The position numbers were made by a program, and so were the translations under genes. 64,000 nt of DNA from Dryocosmus kuriphilus (lineage: Eukaryota > Arthropoda > Insecta > Hymenoptera > Cynipidae): NCBI GenBank assembly GCA_038277395.1, contig CM076190.1, forward strand, positions 238,383,177 through 238,447,176. Reading direction: 5' to 3'. Below are positions 10,413 to 21,744 of the stretch, in pieces. Position 1 is the first letter of the stretch. The number at the start of each line of letters is the position of its first letter. The notes under the pieces are model-generated. The model had not been told where the DNA came from, did not search any database, and saw only the letters and a list, made by a program, of their open reading frames with translations.

Positions 10413-11955
10413 CTTTACTGGAAAAAAGTAGCACGAACGTATAAAGGTGTGAAACTTCGAAGAGCGTCGATGCAGAATGTCGGTAAAAACTATATACTAG
10501 AAATAAATCATAGTTATAAAATAAAAGAGGAGAATATAATCTAGAATGCAGTTTGAAGACATCGTGTTTTTCTTTTTTATGCTTTATGAAATATCGAGAT
10601 ATTTTAGCCAATTTTAGGTATAAAGAAAGCACATTTTTTTCAACTTGCTGCCATTCAAACCAAAATGATCGGAAAAATAACAAACATTTGTGGCCTTAAA
10701 CTGTATAAAAAAATAATGCAAGCGAATAATTTTTTAAAAAAGAGCACCACTGATTTCGAAGATATTGAGCAAGGTGGAAAATAGTGAAAACCTCAATGTT
10801 CACTTTCACAGTTAATTTCTGTTATAATAAAATACTTCCTCTGGGAAATTCTGTAAAGAATGTCCTATTGAAATAGTGCACTTTAAGGGCAGGAATCTGT
10901 AAAAATAGCCTTATACATTTCTACAGAGAATGCTCTCGCAACCACTGCAGCTTTCAAAGACTTTTAGGCATAATTTTAAAGCCAGTTATCTCTACTTTGT
11001 GTTAAAAATGTTTCAAGTACTTTACAGGATGATTAAGAATGTTACCTTGTTTAAAAATTTTCCTTTGTTGCATTTTTTAACTAATAAATTAGACTTCTTC
11101 TTCAGAAAGAATGAATGCTCAAAAATAATGTAACAGGAATGGCGACGTTCCGAACACTTTGCATTCTAGATTAAATACTGCTCTCTTAATTTATGACAAT
11201 GATTTGTTTCTAATGTGTAGTTTCCACCGACCTTTTGCAACATCATTCTTGCGAAACTGACGACGTTTTAAGCTGAATCAGTGATGAATATCGTGAATAT
11301 CGTCTACAGCTTTTATTTTAAAATTCATTGAAATTCGGCGGTTATGGCCTACTGGAACATCACTTTTTTCTATGTTGGTCAATGGAGTAATCGTGCTGCT
11401 GTCCATGTTTATTTTTACCCTCAATATAGAGCGTGCATCCACTGAATAAATATATATTCCAACAAGAATTTCGCTACTCTCCAATATTGCAAAGACATCA
11501 CCCACGGATGTTGACAATACAGTTTGTTCCCGGATTATTATCGGTCTATAGGTACCTTTTGTCGTTCGCAATCTAAGTGGACTATTTTCAGGAAATGTGT
11601 ATCTTCGGAATTGAAATAACTTATTCGCATTCGAGAAGGGAATAAGCCGCATAAGTTCATATCCAGTGGATGAAGAAGATTCGCCAGGCGGAGACCTAGA
11701 CTTGGCAAGTGGATGAAACCTGGCAGGAGGAATCTGAACTTGATCAGAACTCGGATCCCTGACAGGAGAATGAGATCCGCCAAGAGCGCGAAAAGGTCCA
11801 TTCCATGGAATACGTTCACCATTGGGGTAACAATCAAACTGTGAACTTAACTCTGCAACAAGAAACAAACACTGCCAAAGAAGTGGTTGATAATTACTGA
11901 AATGGTGTAAAAGGAATGGGACACTTTGAGGGATTGCACCATCGAAATTTCAAGT
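10413..11955 (-). repeat. Unclassified dispersed repeat, copy 1 (with terminal exon)
   Basis: The borders match a second copy at 46488-47255. Both start with TCACTTTACTG followed by A-rich sequence and an AGTAGCAC block, and both end near GAAATTTCAA. Copy 1 carries about 800 bp (10465-11255) that is absent from copy 2. No terminal repeats or target duplication were found. Confidence 0.6.
11278..11852 (-). CDS. Terminal exon of an unrecognised repeat-borne gene, copy 1
   Basis: The minus strand has a good 3' splice site (TTGTTTCTTGTTGCAG) at 11853, followed by an open frame of about 190 codons to a stop at 11278. The product begins ELSSQFDCYPNG, has PWNGPF and a serine/proline stretch (SHSPVRDPSS), then FSNANKLFQFRRYTFPE, IIREQTVLSTSVGDVFAILE and ends DDIHDIHH. 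I do not recognise the family. The copy at 46568-47145 keeps the same frame and many residues, which argues for a real protein-coding exon belonging to a mobile or duplicated unit. The upstream exon was not found. The frame is intact, but expression is unknown. Confidence 0.5.
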
Positions 11956-12119
11956 TACGGCTGTGTGCCTCATATTTAAAAATTAAAATAATGCGGAAAA
12001 ATTTTGGAAAGATATTAATAAATCTATAAAAGAAGTATGAGGCAAGGCCTGAATTCGGAGAACAATAAAAGTTTACTGAAAAAATAATGAATACCTAAAA
12101 ATCCTAAAAACAAAAGCAC

Positions 12120-12373
12120 CACTGTTGGAGAAACGTTATCCTGTATTCAGGAAAAAATTAACATAATATCTAATGAGAACAGAACAGATCTTAGATCTAA
12201 ATTGTTAACTAATTTAAGTGAATTCTTAAAAAATAATAGTGGAAACGACTTGAAGCCGAATCTTGAAATCCTTAGTAACATAACAGAAATTTTTCTAGAA
12301 AACAAGGTAGACATATTCATTACTAAAGATAATAAGGGCAACACTTCAGTTATTATTATAATTTTTTATACCA
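12120..12373 (+). pseudogene. Penelope-like RT N-terminal fragment
   Basis: The + strand reads LRSKLLTNLSEFLKNN, then EIFLENKVDIFITKDNKGNTSVIII. The ITKxDKGN motif is the start of the PLE RT domain. The frame is lost after 12373 where unrelated sequence begins, so this is a 5' scrap on the strand opposite to the PLE at 8.1-9.9 kb. Confidence 0.6.
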
Positions 12374-13207
12374 TTAAGCCGTTTCCCTTTCAGGGTAAGC
12401 GTAAACTCTCTCGGTTCTAGCCTCGTCACATTACCAGGGGTTAGGAAATTTATATGATTGTGGAAGGAAACGAAAGGAGTGCGTATTAGAAGGTATAGAT
12501 TTTAGACCGATTCAGAAGCAGCATGATGATCACTCAAACAACACACCAGTTCCGCAACACAGCTCTAACTCAAGTCGCTGATCGCTCTCTCTAATAAATA
12601 CCCCTGATGGACAGTATCGCACAGCCATGTGGGGATCCGTACGCTACACTCCACCCAATCCATATTCACTAGGCCAAGCCTCCCACCAGGGCCCATGAGT
12701 ATCCAAAATCATATGTTGCAGGCGATCGTCACACATTTCTTCTAGATAATTTTTCGCCATGAATTTCTATCCAGACATACAACTTTTTCTTTCCTTATAT
12801 CCATACATCTTTTCATGCAAGCTCTTGTATTCCCATGGCTCTTCATATCTTTTTGCTTGAGAGTCTCATTCATATATTCCGATCATACTTTTCTAGCTCT
12901 ACACCTCAGTGCGTAAACGTTCACTTTACCGGGATATACTTGCTTCATTAAATGTTCTTCATCCATTCTCTCAACATGACCAAACTATATCATCAAATTT
13001 CTCTCACTCTTGTCCAGCAGAGTTTCTTCTACGTCACATTCTCTCAGAACCCACCCATTACTGGCTTTATCTATTAGTGTTTTACCGCAAATACTCCGCA
13101 GGGAACATATTCCAAAGGAGTTCACTTTACTTCTATTCTTTTCTTGCTACCATACAGCACAGTATGTGCAAGTACAGAATTATGTATTGAAATTTTGGTT
13201 TTATTTG

Positions 13208-14750
13208 TCATATTTTTACTTCTATTCTATCTCTCTTTCCGTCAGCAGCAAACAAGCTTCCAAGATACACGAAATGATCAACTTGTTCAATTCCCTCTCC
13301 GTTTGTAGCAATATTGCATACGGTTTTCTCATCGCTTCTTTGGAACACAATAATTTTTGTTTTATTTACAACAATCTTTACACACGTACACTTCGCCCTA
13401 TCATTCAGTCTGGTCAACGTTCTCTGAAAGTTTTTCGCAAGTTCTGTCGTCAGTGCTTCACCGTCTGCAAAAGTCAAACTACATACTTTCAATGTTCTGA
13501 GATCAACAACTTCGTCTAAGCGCGCCGATCGTATACATTTATCCTGACTCCCTGCCTGATATCAAACCAACCACTCAGTTGACCATTTACCCATGCGTTC
13601 TCTCTACTATCTTCATATATTGCTTTAATTGATTTAGGAAGCCAACCATTAACTCCATACTCTTTTGAAGCTTCCCAAAGATTAACTCTATCCTCTTTGT
13701 CGAAAGCTTTTTCCAGGTCAACGAACCCGCAGGATACTTTTTTTTGACTCTCAAACTCTTTTCTGTAATCTAACGCAAGCTCATTTAATCTGCGCATGAT
13801 CACCATGGCATAAACCCGCAATGGAACTACCATATCTTGTCATTCGTTGCTTCAGTGACTTTGCGAATAAGTATTTTGCTACATACTTTACCTGTGGTAA
13901 TAAGTAAGCTGATAGCTCTATAGTTAGAGCAGTCACCCTGATCTTCTATTCTCTTCCAAATTGGAATGCTGATCGCGTTTCTCGAGTCATTTGGAACTTC
14001 TCTATTCACAGCACACATGCTCAACAACTCGCTCAACAACAAAAACAGAAATTTGTCGCCGGTTTTAAGCATTTCAGACGTAATTCCATCTACACCAGCA
14101 GCCTTGCCGTTCTTCAGATTCTTAATTACCGTCTTAATGCTGAACACTTAATTCCTACTTTGGCATCTTCAAAAGAATTTCTAAAGTATCTTCTTCTTTA
14201 TCGCTGTTGTTGTGCTCTATAGCTTCATGCTCAAACAATTTCTCGAAAAAAGCTTTCACACAATCCTTCACTTTGTCCGTATCCCACACCATATCGCCAT
14301 CGAAATTTTTAATACCAATAAACGCATTACCACTACTTCCTTTCCTAATTTTCTTTACGTAGTTCCAGAATATCTTCTTATTTCCCTCGAAATCACTTTG
14401 AATTTTTCTGTCTTCTTCCGCTTTGATGTTATCCTTGCTTTCTTTGATTAGTCTGTTTAATTTTCAGTTTTTAGGGCTATAATCGATTTTTAATCTAGTC
14501 CTCTCTTCATTGCTAAGACCTTGGATATTATGCATTCTTAGGTATGCTTGCTTCTTTTCGTTGACTGCGACGCAGATTTCATCACTCCATCAAGAATCTC
14601 CATTCATTCCTCCTACAGTCGCAAAACCACATACTACAGATGTGCTCTTGAAGATGATACTACGTAATTTCGTCCATGCGCCCTATACATTTTTATTGTA
14701 TGATTTGTGACAGTATCTGTGTAATCTCACCTGTCACATTTTTGTTGGCA
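13208..14750 (-). pseudogene. LINE reverse transcriptase and upstream linker
   Basis: The linker on the minus strand (14740-14470) has WTKLRSIIFKSTSVVCGF and AYLRMHNIQGLSNEERTRLK. RT fingers at 14147-13827 read IKNLKNGKAAGVDGITSEML and SNYRAISLL. The palm at 13833-13516 reads SCGFVDLEKAFDKEDRVNLW with the first catalytic Asp. The second catalytic box (near 13470) is FADG in place of FADD, so one metal ligand is lost. VDHFVYLGSLFAADGK is the thumb region. At least three frame breaks separate the pieces. The protein would copy the LINE RNA at the nicked target; this copy is dead. Confidence 0.8.
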
Positions 14751-16752
14751 TGTCAGCGATTCCCCCTGATGGCTCCGGAGTAAAATAAAAAAAAACAGAT
14801 TTCTTCCTTGCAAATACGGTCTGCACGTCCGGAGCGAGGGTCAAACTCCGTGGGGGCACTCTCATCGAAAACCTGTAGCGACACTCACACTTTGGTTTGT
14901 TTTTCTTTTAAACTTTCACGCGAACATTCCGAGCGGCGGCGAGAGAGGAGTTCGAGATGTCAACTGGAATGTAAACACCGATCCCGCGGTACATGGTCTG
15001 GCCACGGTTGCTCACCCGTAAGAGGAAAGGAGAAAGGAGGTACTACAGTGGAGTGTGTCTCTTTCCACCACAACGAACGGTCAACGTGATTGAGGTTCTA
15101 CAAACTAGAGTGACGCACCGTCGGCAATTGGAGGAGAAAGAAATTGATCCACCAATCACCAACCCGCAACGACACTTACATGGCGCTACCCGAAACCCGG
15201 AAGTAGCAGAGGGCGCTGAAGACGGTGAAATCATGAGATTATATAATTTGTCTGTTGTTGTGAATCAACATTAAGGATTCCGAGTGGAGCAAAGAGACTT
15301 GAAAAATTAGCCACTCGGAATTATCGGGTTCTCACAATTAAAACAATCTCTCTCTGTGTTGCCGCCGGAAGTATCGGCACGACCCGCAAGCCAAGACGAC
15401 GCACTCAACCAGGCGGGAAGCTACGATTGGTGGACGACCGGGACCCAGACGAAAGGAACGCTCCCATTGGCTGAAACCAGAAACACCAGAGTGGCAAATG
15501 GCGCCAGAAGGGGTTAACCGGTCGTTTAATTTTGACTCTTTCTCAATCTCGATTAAGGATTTTGAGTGGGATTAGATCAATAGAAAAATAACCCACTCAG
15601 AACCATAGGGTTCTTTAATTAATCAAATGTTTCTCTTGTGTTGCCGCTAGAAATATCGACATCATTTCCCGTCAGGATAGTGGACCCGACCGACGGGAAG
15701 CATTGCGATTGGCGGACGACCGCAGGCTGGACGGGAGGAGCGCTCCCATTGGCTGGATCTATTCCCGCGCGCTGGACGCAGCAGAACGCTCGACGCTCCA
15801 CGACCTGACACTCTCGTTCCGAATGTGCCGGAGATCACTCGATATAATTATAAGTTGTTCTCATAAGTTGCATAAGATTGTAGAACTGTGGATCAAAAAT
15901 GGATATTGACAAGGGAGAAAACTTTTACTATATCGACAAGGTATGTAAGTGAATTCTGGCTGGTGGTTTTGGTGTGGTGGTATATAAGATTAAAGGAGAA
16001 TTTGCTATACCGCCAAAACGATCGGCCATATGTCAGAGTGCTGCCCCGTAGGTTTTGGTGTTCGGGTTAAGTTCTTTTCCTTTTATCTCGTGATCGCTTT
16101 AATTGTTCCGCGAGTGTTAAAATCCCCGGGAGTGCTACTTTGGAATTGTGTCGAGTCTCGTCTCGTGGTCGGTGTTATTTGGTGTTTCATTTTAGATATC
16201 TTTGTTGGGAACCGACCACGATAGATTTAACATGGCAAGATTGGGGTGTTTAATTTTTTTCGTTTTCTTGTCGGTAGTTCGCGATCACGAGTAATTTTAG
16301 TACGTTAATTTTGATTAATCGGTATCTGAAACCCCTTGTTAGATCGCGTAATTTTCTAGCTAGATTGTATGGAAGTTCCTTTTCTTTTTTTTTTGTACTC
16401 GATTTACTCATTTTCTGCATCTAAATTAACGAGCTTAGATAATTTTTAATAAAGAATTATGATAGTAACCTAAAATATGGGCCTCCAGATTATTTGTGGT
16501 TGGGCGAACCTCTCCCCTGGGATAAGTACTTTGCAATAATTTTTTTTTTGTGACAATATGGAAGCTTTTTCTTGAAATATAGGTAAAACTTAAATCTGCC
16601 ATTAGCGAGACGATCGTAAGTGTGTTGAGCATCGCTGTTGGTTGGCGCCCTTGACTTGTTTTTTTGGATAGATAATTAATAAATGAATCCGATTCGAGCT
16701 TTTCTTCACTGAGTGGGGAAATTTATTTCGGAGGCGTAAAAACCCCCTCACA
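14751..16752 (+). mobile_element. Solo LTR inserted in the LINE
   Basis: A 2-kb segment with no coding frames interrupts the LINE. It starts TGTCAGCGATTCCCCC and ends AACCCCCTCACA, a TG...CA pair with imperfect inverted ends. Inside are a duplicated upstream block with ATTGG (CCAAT) boxes, a TATA-like ATATAATTATAAG at about 15843 and an AATAAA signal at about 16677, giving + orientation. No target duplication flanks these ends; GATTCC at 14758 and 16753 could be one if the element starts at 14764 instead. Confidence 0.6.
15269..15850 (+). repeat. Two tandem ~283-bp blocks in the LTR U3 region
   Basis: Two diverged copies start at 15269 and 15552 with ATTAAGGATT, followed by a GAGTGG...CCACTC hairpin, a CTGTGTTGCCGC or CTTGTGTTGCCGC stretch, and CGATTGGTGGACGACC or CGATTGGCGGACGACC plus CTCCCATTGGCTG. 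The doubled ATTGG boxes look like an enhancer duplication upstream of the TATA-like site. Confidence 0.65.
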
Positions 16753-16789
16753 GATTCCTTATTCCAGTTCCTTTGGTTTTGATGTAAGC

Positions 16790-17730
16790 AGATTCTTAGC
16801 TTATCACGACATTCTATTTGTGTTTCTATGTTCTGTAATTCCTCTGTCTTGATTTGCGATTCTTTCGCTTACTTAATTTTTCTTTTCCATCATCCTTGTC
16901 CTAGGCTAATCTTCGAAACTACGAGATTGTGATCTGTTCCACTCTCAGGACCTTTAGTTAAACTTGCATGTGTAATTGGGTCTCTCAATCTCTGTTCCGC
17001 TAGAATAAAGTCGATCTTGTTGCGACTTGCGCCTCTAGACCACATATATATGTGTATCATTTTATGCCTAAACCAAGTATTTGTAATGAACGAGCCTTTT
17101 TTCTGAGCATAAGTTAATCAATTTTTCCCCGTTTCCATTTATTTTTGGGCCTCCGAACTTACCGAGTATCCTGTCTGCGCCTTCGGGTTTTACGCCAACC
17201 CAGCCGTTCATATCACCGTGTGTAATGATTCTTTCCCGAGGAGCAATAGTATGTAACTAAGATATCATTCAACGAATCCCGGAATGCATCCCTTACTTCA
17301 CTGCTTTCACCATCAAATGGAGCGTAGCATGCTGTAATAAATAGTCTTCTAATTCCCACTTTTATTCTAACTCACAATAATCTTGTAGATAACAATTTAT
17401 AATTTTTGATATGTTGTTTCTCTTTCTCACTCGTAATCAATCCCATGCCTTATATAGTACACGAATGATTCCTTGACCAAAGCGCGATTTCGCAGTTTTC
17501 TATATTCGCTATTTCAGATCCTTTATTCATTGTTTCAGATTCACGTAGGATATCTGACTTTTCATATGCATCTTTTTGAACAATTCTCCCGCTTTGTAAT
17601 CATTCATACCTCGACCATTCCAAACACCTAGTCTCCATTCATCGCTTGAGGCTATTCCAGGGGCATGTCTTTTATCAATAGAAACATCAATCCAATCATC
17701 CGAGTCTCAGTCATTGTTTGTATTATTCAT
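16790..17730 (-). pseudogene. LINE AP-type endonuclease
   Basis: Reading the minus strand with several frame breaks gives segments such as GDMNGWVGVKPEGADRILG and KINGNGEKLINLC, the GDxNG box and following loop of LINE endonucleases, and an N-terminal part near 17650-17500 that matches the start of the domain (WNGRGMN). The SRNKIDFILAEQRLRDP segment near 17000 is the C-terminal part. The domain nicks target DNA for priming. No frame stays open for more than about 60 codons, so it is older or faster decaying than the RT half. Confidence 0.65.
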
Positions 17731-17760
17731 TGTTTAAAGTTTACGCCCGACTACTAAGTA

Positions 17761-18903
17761 CAAGAGAAGAATGTATTCCACCATTGAAACTCGTTGCCTG
17801 AAATATATATCAAATTCGTAATAATGTGGCATGTGCAGTCTCGACGTCAGTCTCGTTCCAGAAAACGTTGGTCATAAGAAAAGAAAGAGGAGGAGAATGG
17901 ATGTGAAGGCAAATGAAATGAGGTCAGACACAAGCGAGACCTGATTGGTTTAGAATACTAAGGAGAGAAGCAGCCTCCTGCAGTAGAGTCATTAAGCTGG
18001 AAAAAACCACCTATTAAAATAATATCCTATACTTCGCAGAAGTTCCCAAATTTCAAGAACTTCTGTAAAATTGGAAATTTTTATGGATATCAAAACATTT
18101 TTTCGAAATTCCTAAAATTACCCAAGATGTGTGGCATTTTAGGAGGGTAACTGTGTCGATGTATTTTTTATTTTTTCTCGAAAATTCATTGAGGTATTTA
18201 AGTGAAGAAATATTTCAAGTATTTAAATATTTCAAACATTTGAAAATATCCAGACATCTAAATCTGACCAATTTAAACTATTAAAACTGAAATGTTCAAG
18301 ATATTTAAAAATATTTTAATATTTACCCTCTAAAAATTTAAATTACTAAAATTCAGTCACTTCAGATGTTTAAAAATATTCAAATATCCACACTTAAACA
18401 ATTCAAACTATTGAAGTTCAAACACACTAAAAAATTTAAAAACATCCAAATGCTCACATTTAAACAATTCAAGTCATCAAAATTCGAACACTTGAAATAT
18501 TTAAAAATATTTAAGGTTTAATTTTTATGGCAACAATAATAATTTAATCTAACCCTCTTCTACGTACTTATTCTCTAAAATTCCGTCGATTTTTATACAA
18601 AATTGTTGGGAAGATTAGAATGAGATACTCGTCTCAGGATGATGTCACGTTCATTTTAAAGGTGGACCGGAACAAAAAATGCACACACGTATGGAACGAA
18701 ATCCAAAAGCAGCAAGCATTTTTAAATAAGTATTATTGTATGTATCCAATTTTTAAAATAATTATTTGGAAAACAAATTTAAAAGAGTGATGAACTTTGA
18801 GGGAACATTTTGTGATTTTATGGCCTTAACCGCGACCGCCCGCGGCTAGTGTTTTCAGAGTTATGTTAATACAAACTGATTGATAGGGCTGGGATTTGTA
18901 TTA
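17761..18903. other. No gene seen; degenerate A/T-rich tracts
   Basis: 17761-18020 may be LINE 5' leader. 18190-18520 is a run of short degenerate repeats of the type AAATATTCAAA / TTCAAACTATT. Nothing codes. Confidence 0.5.
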
Positions 18904-19489
18904 CAGGTTGGCACAAAAGTATGGAAACCCCTGAATAACTCATCAGGAATGAACTTTTTTTTTAATATTGAATACAAAAGTTTAAGGATTTTTCCCTGAA
19001 TATTCAATGGTGTCCTCGGTTTGAACTTGACCATGACCTTGAAGGTCCTACTAAGGTCAAATTCAATTTTTCAAATGGGGAGCCCCATTTTTTATTGCGT
19101 ATTTGGAAAGAGCAGGAAATTTTGCGTCGAAGCATGAATTTGACCATGTCCTTGACCATGACTTTCAAGGTCATTCCTACGTCAATCCAAGGTCAAACTT
19201 ATTTTTTCAAATGGAAACCGCTATTTTTCATTGTGGATGTGGAAAAAGCAGGAAATTTTACCCTTGAGTTTAACCTTGACCATGAAATTCATGGTCATTC
19301 CAAGGTCACACTTGTTTTTTCAAATGGGAGCCCCCATTTTTTATTGCAGATTTGGAAAGGGCAGAAAATTTTACCTTCAGCGTGAGTTTATCCATAATCA
19401 TGCTCTTGGCCTTGAACCAGGCTTTCAAGGTTATTTTAAAAAGATTTTTTCAAGACTTTTGAAAAACTATAGCCACTTTAGGGTAGCTC

Positions 19490-19905
19490 CTAGCGATCGC
19501 AGTCAGTTAAGGCAAGCCTGACGACCCAGCCAGTTAAAGCACGGCTAACGATCCCAATCATTTAAGGCAAGGAGATGGTCCGTCCAGTTAAGGCAAGGCT
19601 AACGATCCCAGTCAGTTAAGGCAAGGAGATGGTTCATCCAGTTCAGGCAAGGCTAACGATCCCAGTCAGTTAAGGCAAGGAGATGGTTCATCCAGTTAAG
19701 GAACGACTAGCGATCCCAGTCAGTTAAGGCAAGTAGATGTTCCGTCCAGTTAAGGCAAGTCTAACGATCTCTCCCAGTTAAGGCAAGGAGATGGTGCGCC
19801 CAGTTAAGGCAAGGCTAAAGATCCCAGTCATTTAAGGCAAGGAGATAGTCCGTCCAGTTAAGACTAAGCTAACGACCCCGGCCAGTCAAAGCAAGGCTTA
19901 CAACC
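19490..19905 (+). repeat. Minisatellite, ~62-bp units, at the inner TIR edge
   Basis: Six to seven tandem units alternate AACGATCCCAGTCAGTTAAG and GGAGATGGTTCATCCAGTTA, so each unit is made of two ~30-bp halves sharing CAGTTAAGGCAAG. The array begins exactly where the left TIR meets the element interior (CCTAGCGATCGCAGTCAG against CCTAGCGATCCTAGTCAA inverted on the right), so it grew from sequence already at the TIR edge. Confidence 0.85.
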
Positions 19906-19911
19906 TGTGTT

Positions 19912-20615
19912 AAAAATGTTCTCCACCAAAATCCTGGCAGATTCCTAGATGGAAATAAGAATTTTCTATCGCAATCCTTATCATATCAGGTGTAATATGA
20001 GCGCAAGCGTTGACTATTTTTTGTCTTAGATCTTCTAAATCTCGTGGCTTAGTAACGACAATGAGGATTTTCATTGTTCCAATATCTGCAATTGTGGCGA
20101 TTTTCTTCAACGTTAAGTTGAAATGTTGATTCCTATGAAAAAACGATGAGTGACTGAAAATTAGGATTCTGAACAATTCTTTCCATCATGTTCACACAAA
20201 ATTCAACTTGGCAGTCAAAATCATCTTTATTTATTTCTAGGTGAAGGTGTATTTTGTAAGGGTGAAATTTAATGAACTTTAGATTCCCAAAAATTGACAC
20301 TCGAATACTTTGAAGCTGTTGAGAGGCCTTCCTAAGAATTAAATGCGGATCTCCGATAAAAGACTGGGCCTCTTCCATTTGCCGCTCTTCTGAGGTTTCA
20401 GTTTTTTGCCTTCCAGATTTTGGATGGTTCTTATTAGTCCCAGTTTCCTCAAATCTCCTGATAGTTTTAGATACAGTGGATTTGCTAATACTCGTTAAGC
20501 CTTTTCGAAACGTTCCATTAAATAACTGCACTACGTCTTCTTACGACCTACATCTATCACCCCAGCCTCTCATCATTGATAATGAAATTCTCTCTTGTTC
20601 TGTTGGAGAAGCCAT
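19912..20615 (-). pseudogene. Mariner-related transposase, catalytic core deleted
   Basis: The Met at 20615 gives MASPTEQERISLSMMRGWGD, then a stop, then VVQLFNGTFRKG and STVSKTIRRFEETGTNKNHP, a helix-turn-helix DNA-binding part, followed by GRQKT and KFHPYKIHLHLEINKDDFD. Near 20150 the reading reaches VFS-stop-ESTF, where the family has its first catalytic Asp. It then goes through RHNCRYWNNENPH directly to VTKPRDLEDLRQKIVNACAH and the C-terminal LGICQDFGGEHF. About half the catalytic domain, including the second and third acidic residues, is missing. It cannot mobilise itself. The transposase would bind the long TIRs of this element. Confidence 0.8.
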
Positions 20616-21744
20616 GGTGAACAGAAGGAATAAAATAAGAGATTTCAAAGACTCCCAGAAAGAACTATTAAGGAACAGCAATTGCGCCTCCCGAAAAAGG
20701 AACTCCACTAAATATCCTGAAAAGCACTGTTAGAGGTGCTAAAGCAGCGAAAGTAACTGTTCTTCTAATATCCTAAAAGGAGTATTGAAAAGCAACAACC
20801 GCACCAAAAAAAAATAAACTCCACTATCTATCCTGAAAAAGACTGTTAGAGAGGCCAAAGTACCAAAAGAGTCTGTCTTCCAATTATCCTCAAAAGTCAA
20901 ACTTTAGAGGACGTTACACGGTTGGCGGACAAGATTTTCAAAAAATCAACCAATTTACGCCAAACTTGTTGTAAAACTAGGACTAATAAGAATCGTCCAA
21001 AATTTGACTAGGATCGCTAGGAGGTACCACATAGTGGCTGTAATTTTTCAAAATTCTTGAAAAAATCTTTTTAAAATGATCTTGAAAGCCTGGTTCAAGA
21101 CGAAGAACATGATTATGGATAAAGCAACACTTGAAGGTAAAATTTCCTGCTCTTTCCAAATCCGCAATAAAAAATTGGGTTCCCATTTTAAAATACAAGA
21201 CTGTCCTTGGAAAACCTTCAAAGTCATAGTCAAGGTTAAACTTGAAGATAAAATTTACTGCTCTTTCCACGTCTACAATGAAAAATAGGTGTTCTCAATT
21301 GAAAAAATAAGTTTGACCTTGGAATAACCTTGACGCTCGTGGTCAAGGACATATATAAGATCATACTTTAATGTAGAATTTTCTGTTATTTCCAAATCCG
21401 CAATAAAATATGGGGCTTCTCATTTAAAAACTTGAATTTGACCTTGATATGAACTTCAAGGACATGGTGAGGGTCAAACAGAGATCGCCATTGGATATCC
21501 AGGGAAAAGTCCTAAAACTTTTGTATATAATATTTTTCAAAAAAATTCATTCCTGATGAGTTATTCAGGAGTATCCATAGTTTTGTGCCACCCTGTATAG
21601 TTAAAAAAGCAAAATATATATATATGTACATATAACATGCGTCTATATTTAGTAAATATAGAATATACAACTCAAAATATGTATAATCAAGGAAAATTCT
21701 TATTGAAGAATTTAAAATACAAATATCTGAATTTTAATCATTAA

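Larger units (their letters stand above)
12540..17760 (-). mobile_element. Non-LTR retrotransposon (LINE), split by an LTR insertion
   Basis: On the minus strand an AP-type endonuclease (17730-16790) is followed, after a 2-kb insertion (14751-16752), by a linker and reverse transcriptase (14740-13208) and a post-RT tail down to about 12540. Endonuclease then RT is the LINE order. Both halves have the same style and orientation and clearly formed one element. Confidence 0.8.
18904..21595 (-). mobile_element. Tc1/mariner-superfamily transposon with long TIRs
   Basis: The element is flanked by TA on both sides (18902-18903 and 21596-21597). The left end CAGGTTGGCACAAAAGTATG and the inverted right end CAGGGTGGCACAAAACTATG match, and the inverted similarity runs about 600 bp inward (18904-19505 against 21001-21595). 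Within each arm about 130-bp subrepeats contain CAAATGGG and TTTGGAAAGAGCAGGAAATT. The centre has a deleted transposase on the minus strand and a minisatellite. Open frames inside the arms are not genes. Confidence 0.85.

Noticed and set aside
15043..15801. Open frames on both strands in the GC-richer LTR
   Set aside because: They fall in the duplicated U3 block and differ between the two copies of that block.
19095..19521. Two 96-codon frames on the + strand
   Set aside because: They lie within the long TIR and reflect its subrepeats; the same DNA inverted at the right end gives unrelated frames.
19490..19905. Regularly spaced repeats that resemble a CRISPR array
   Set aside because: The units are directly adjacent, the would-be spacers also repeat, and the context is a eukaryotic transposon; it is a minisatellite.
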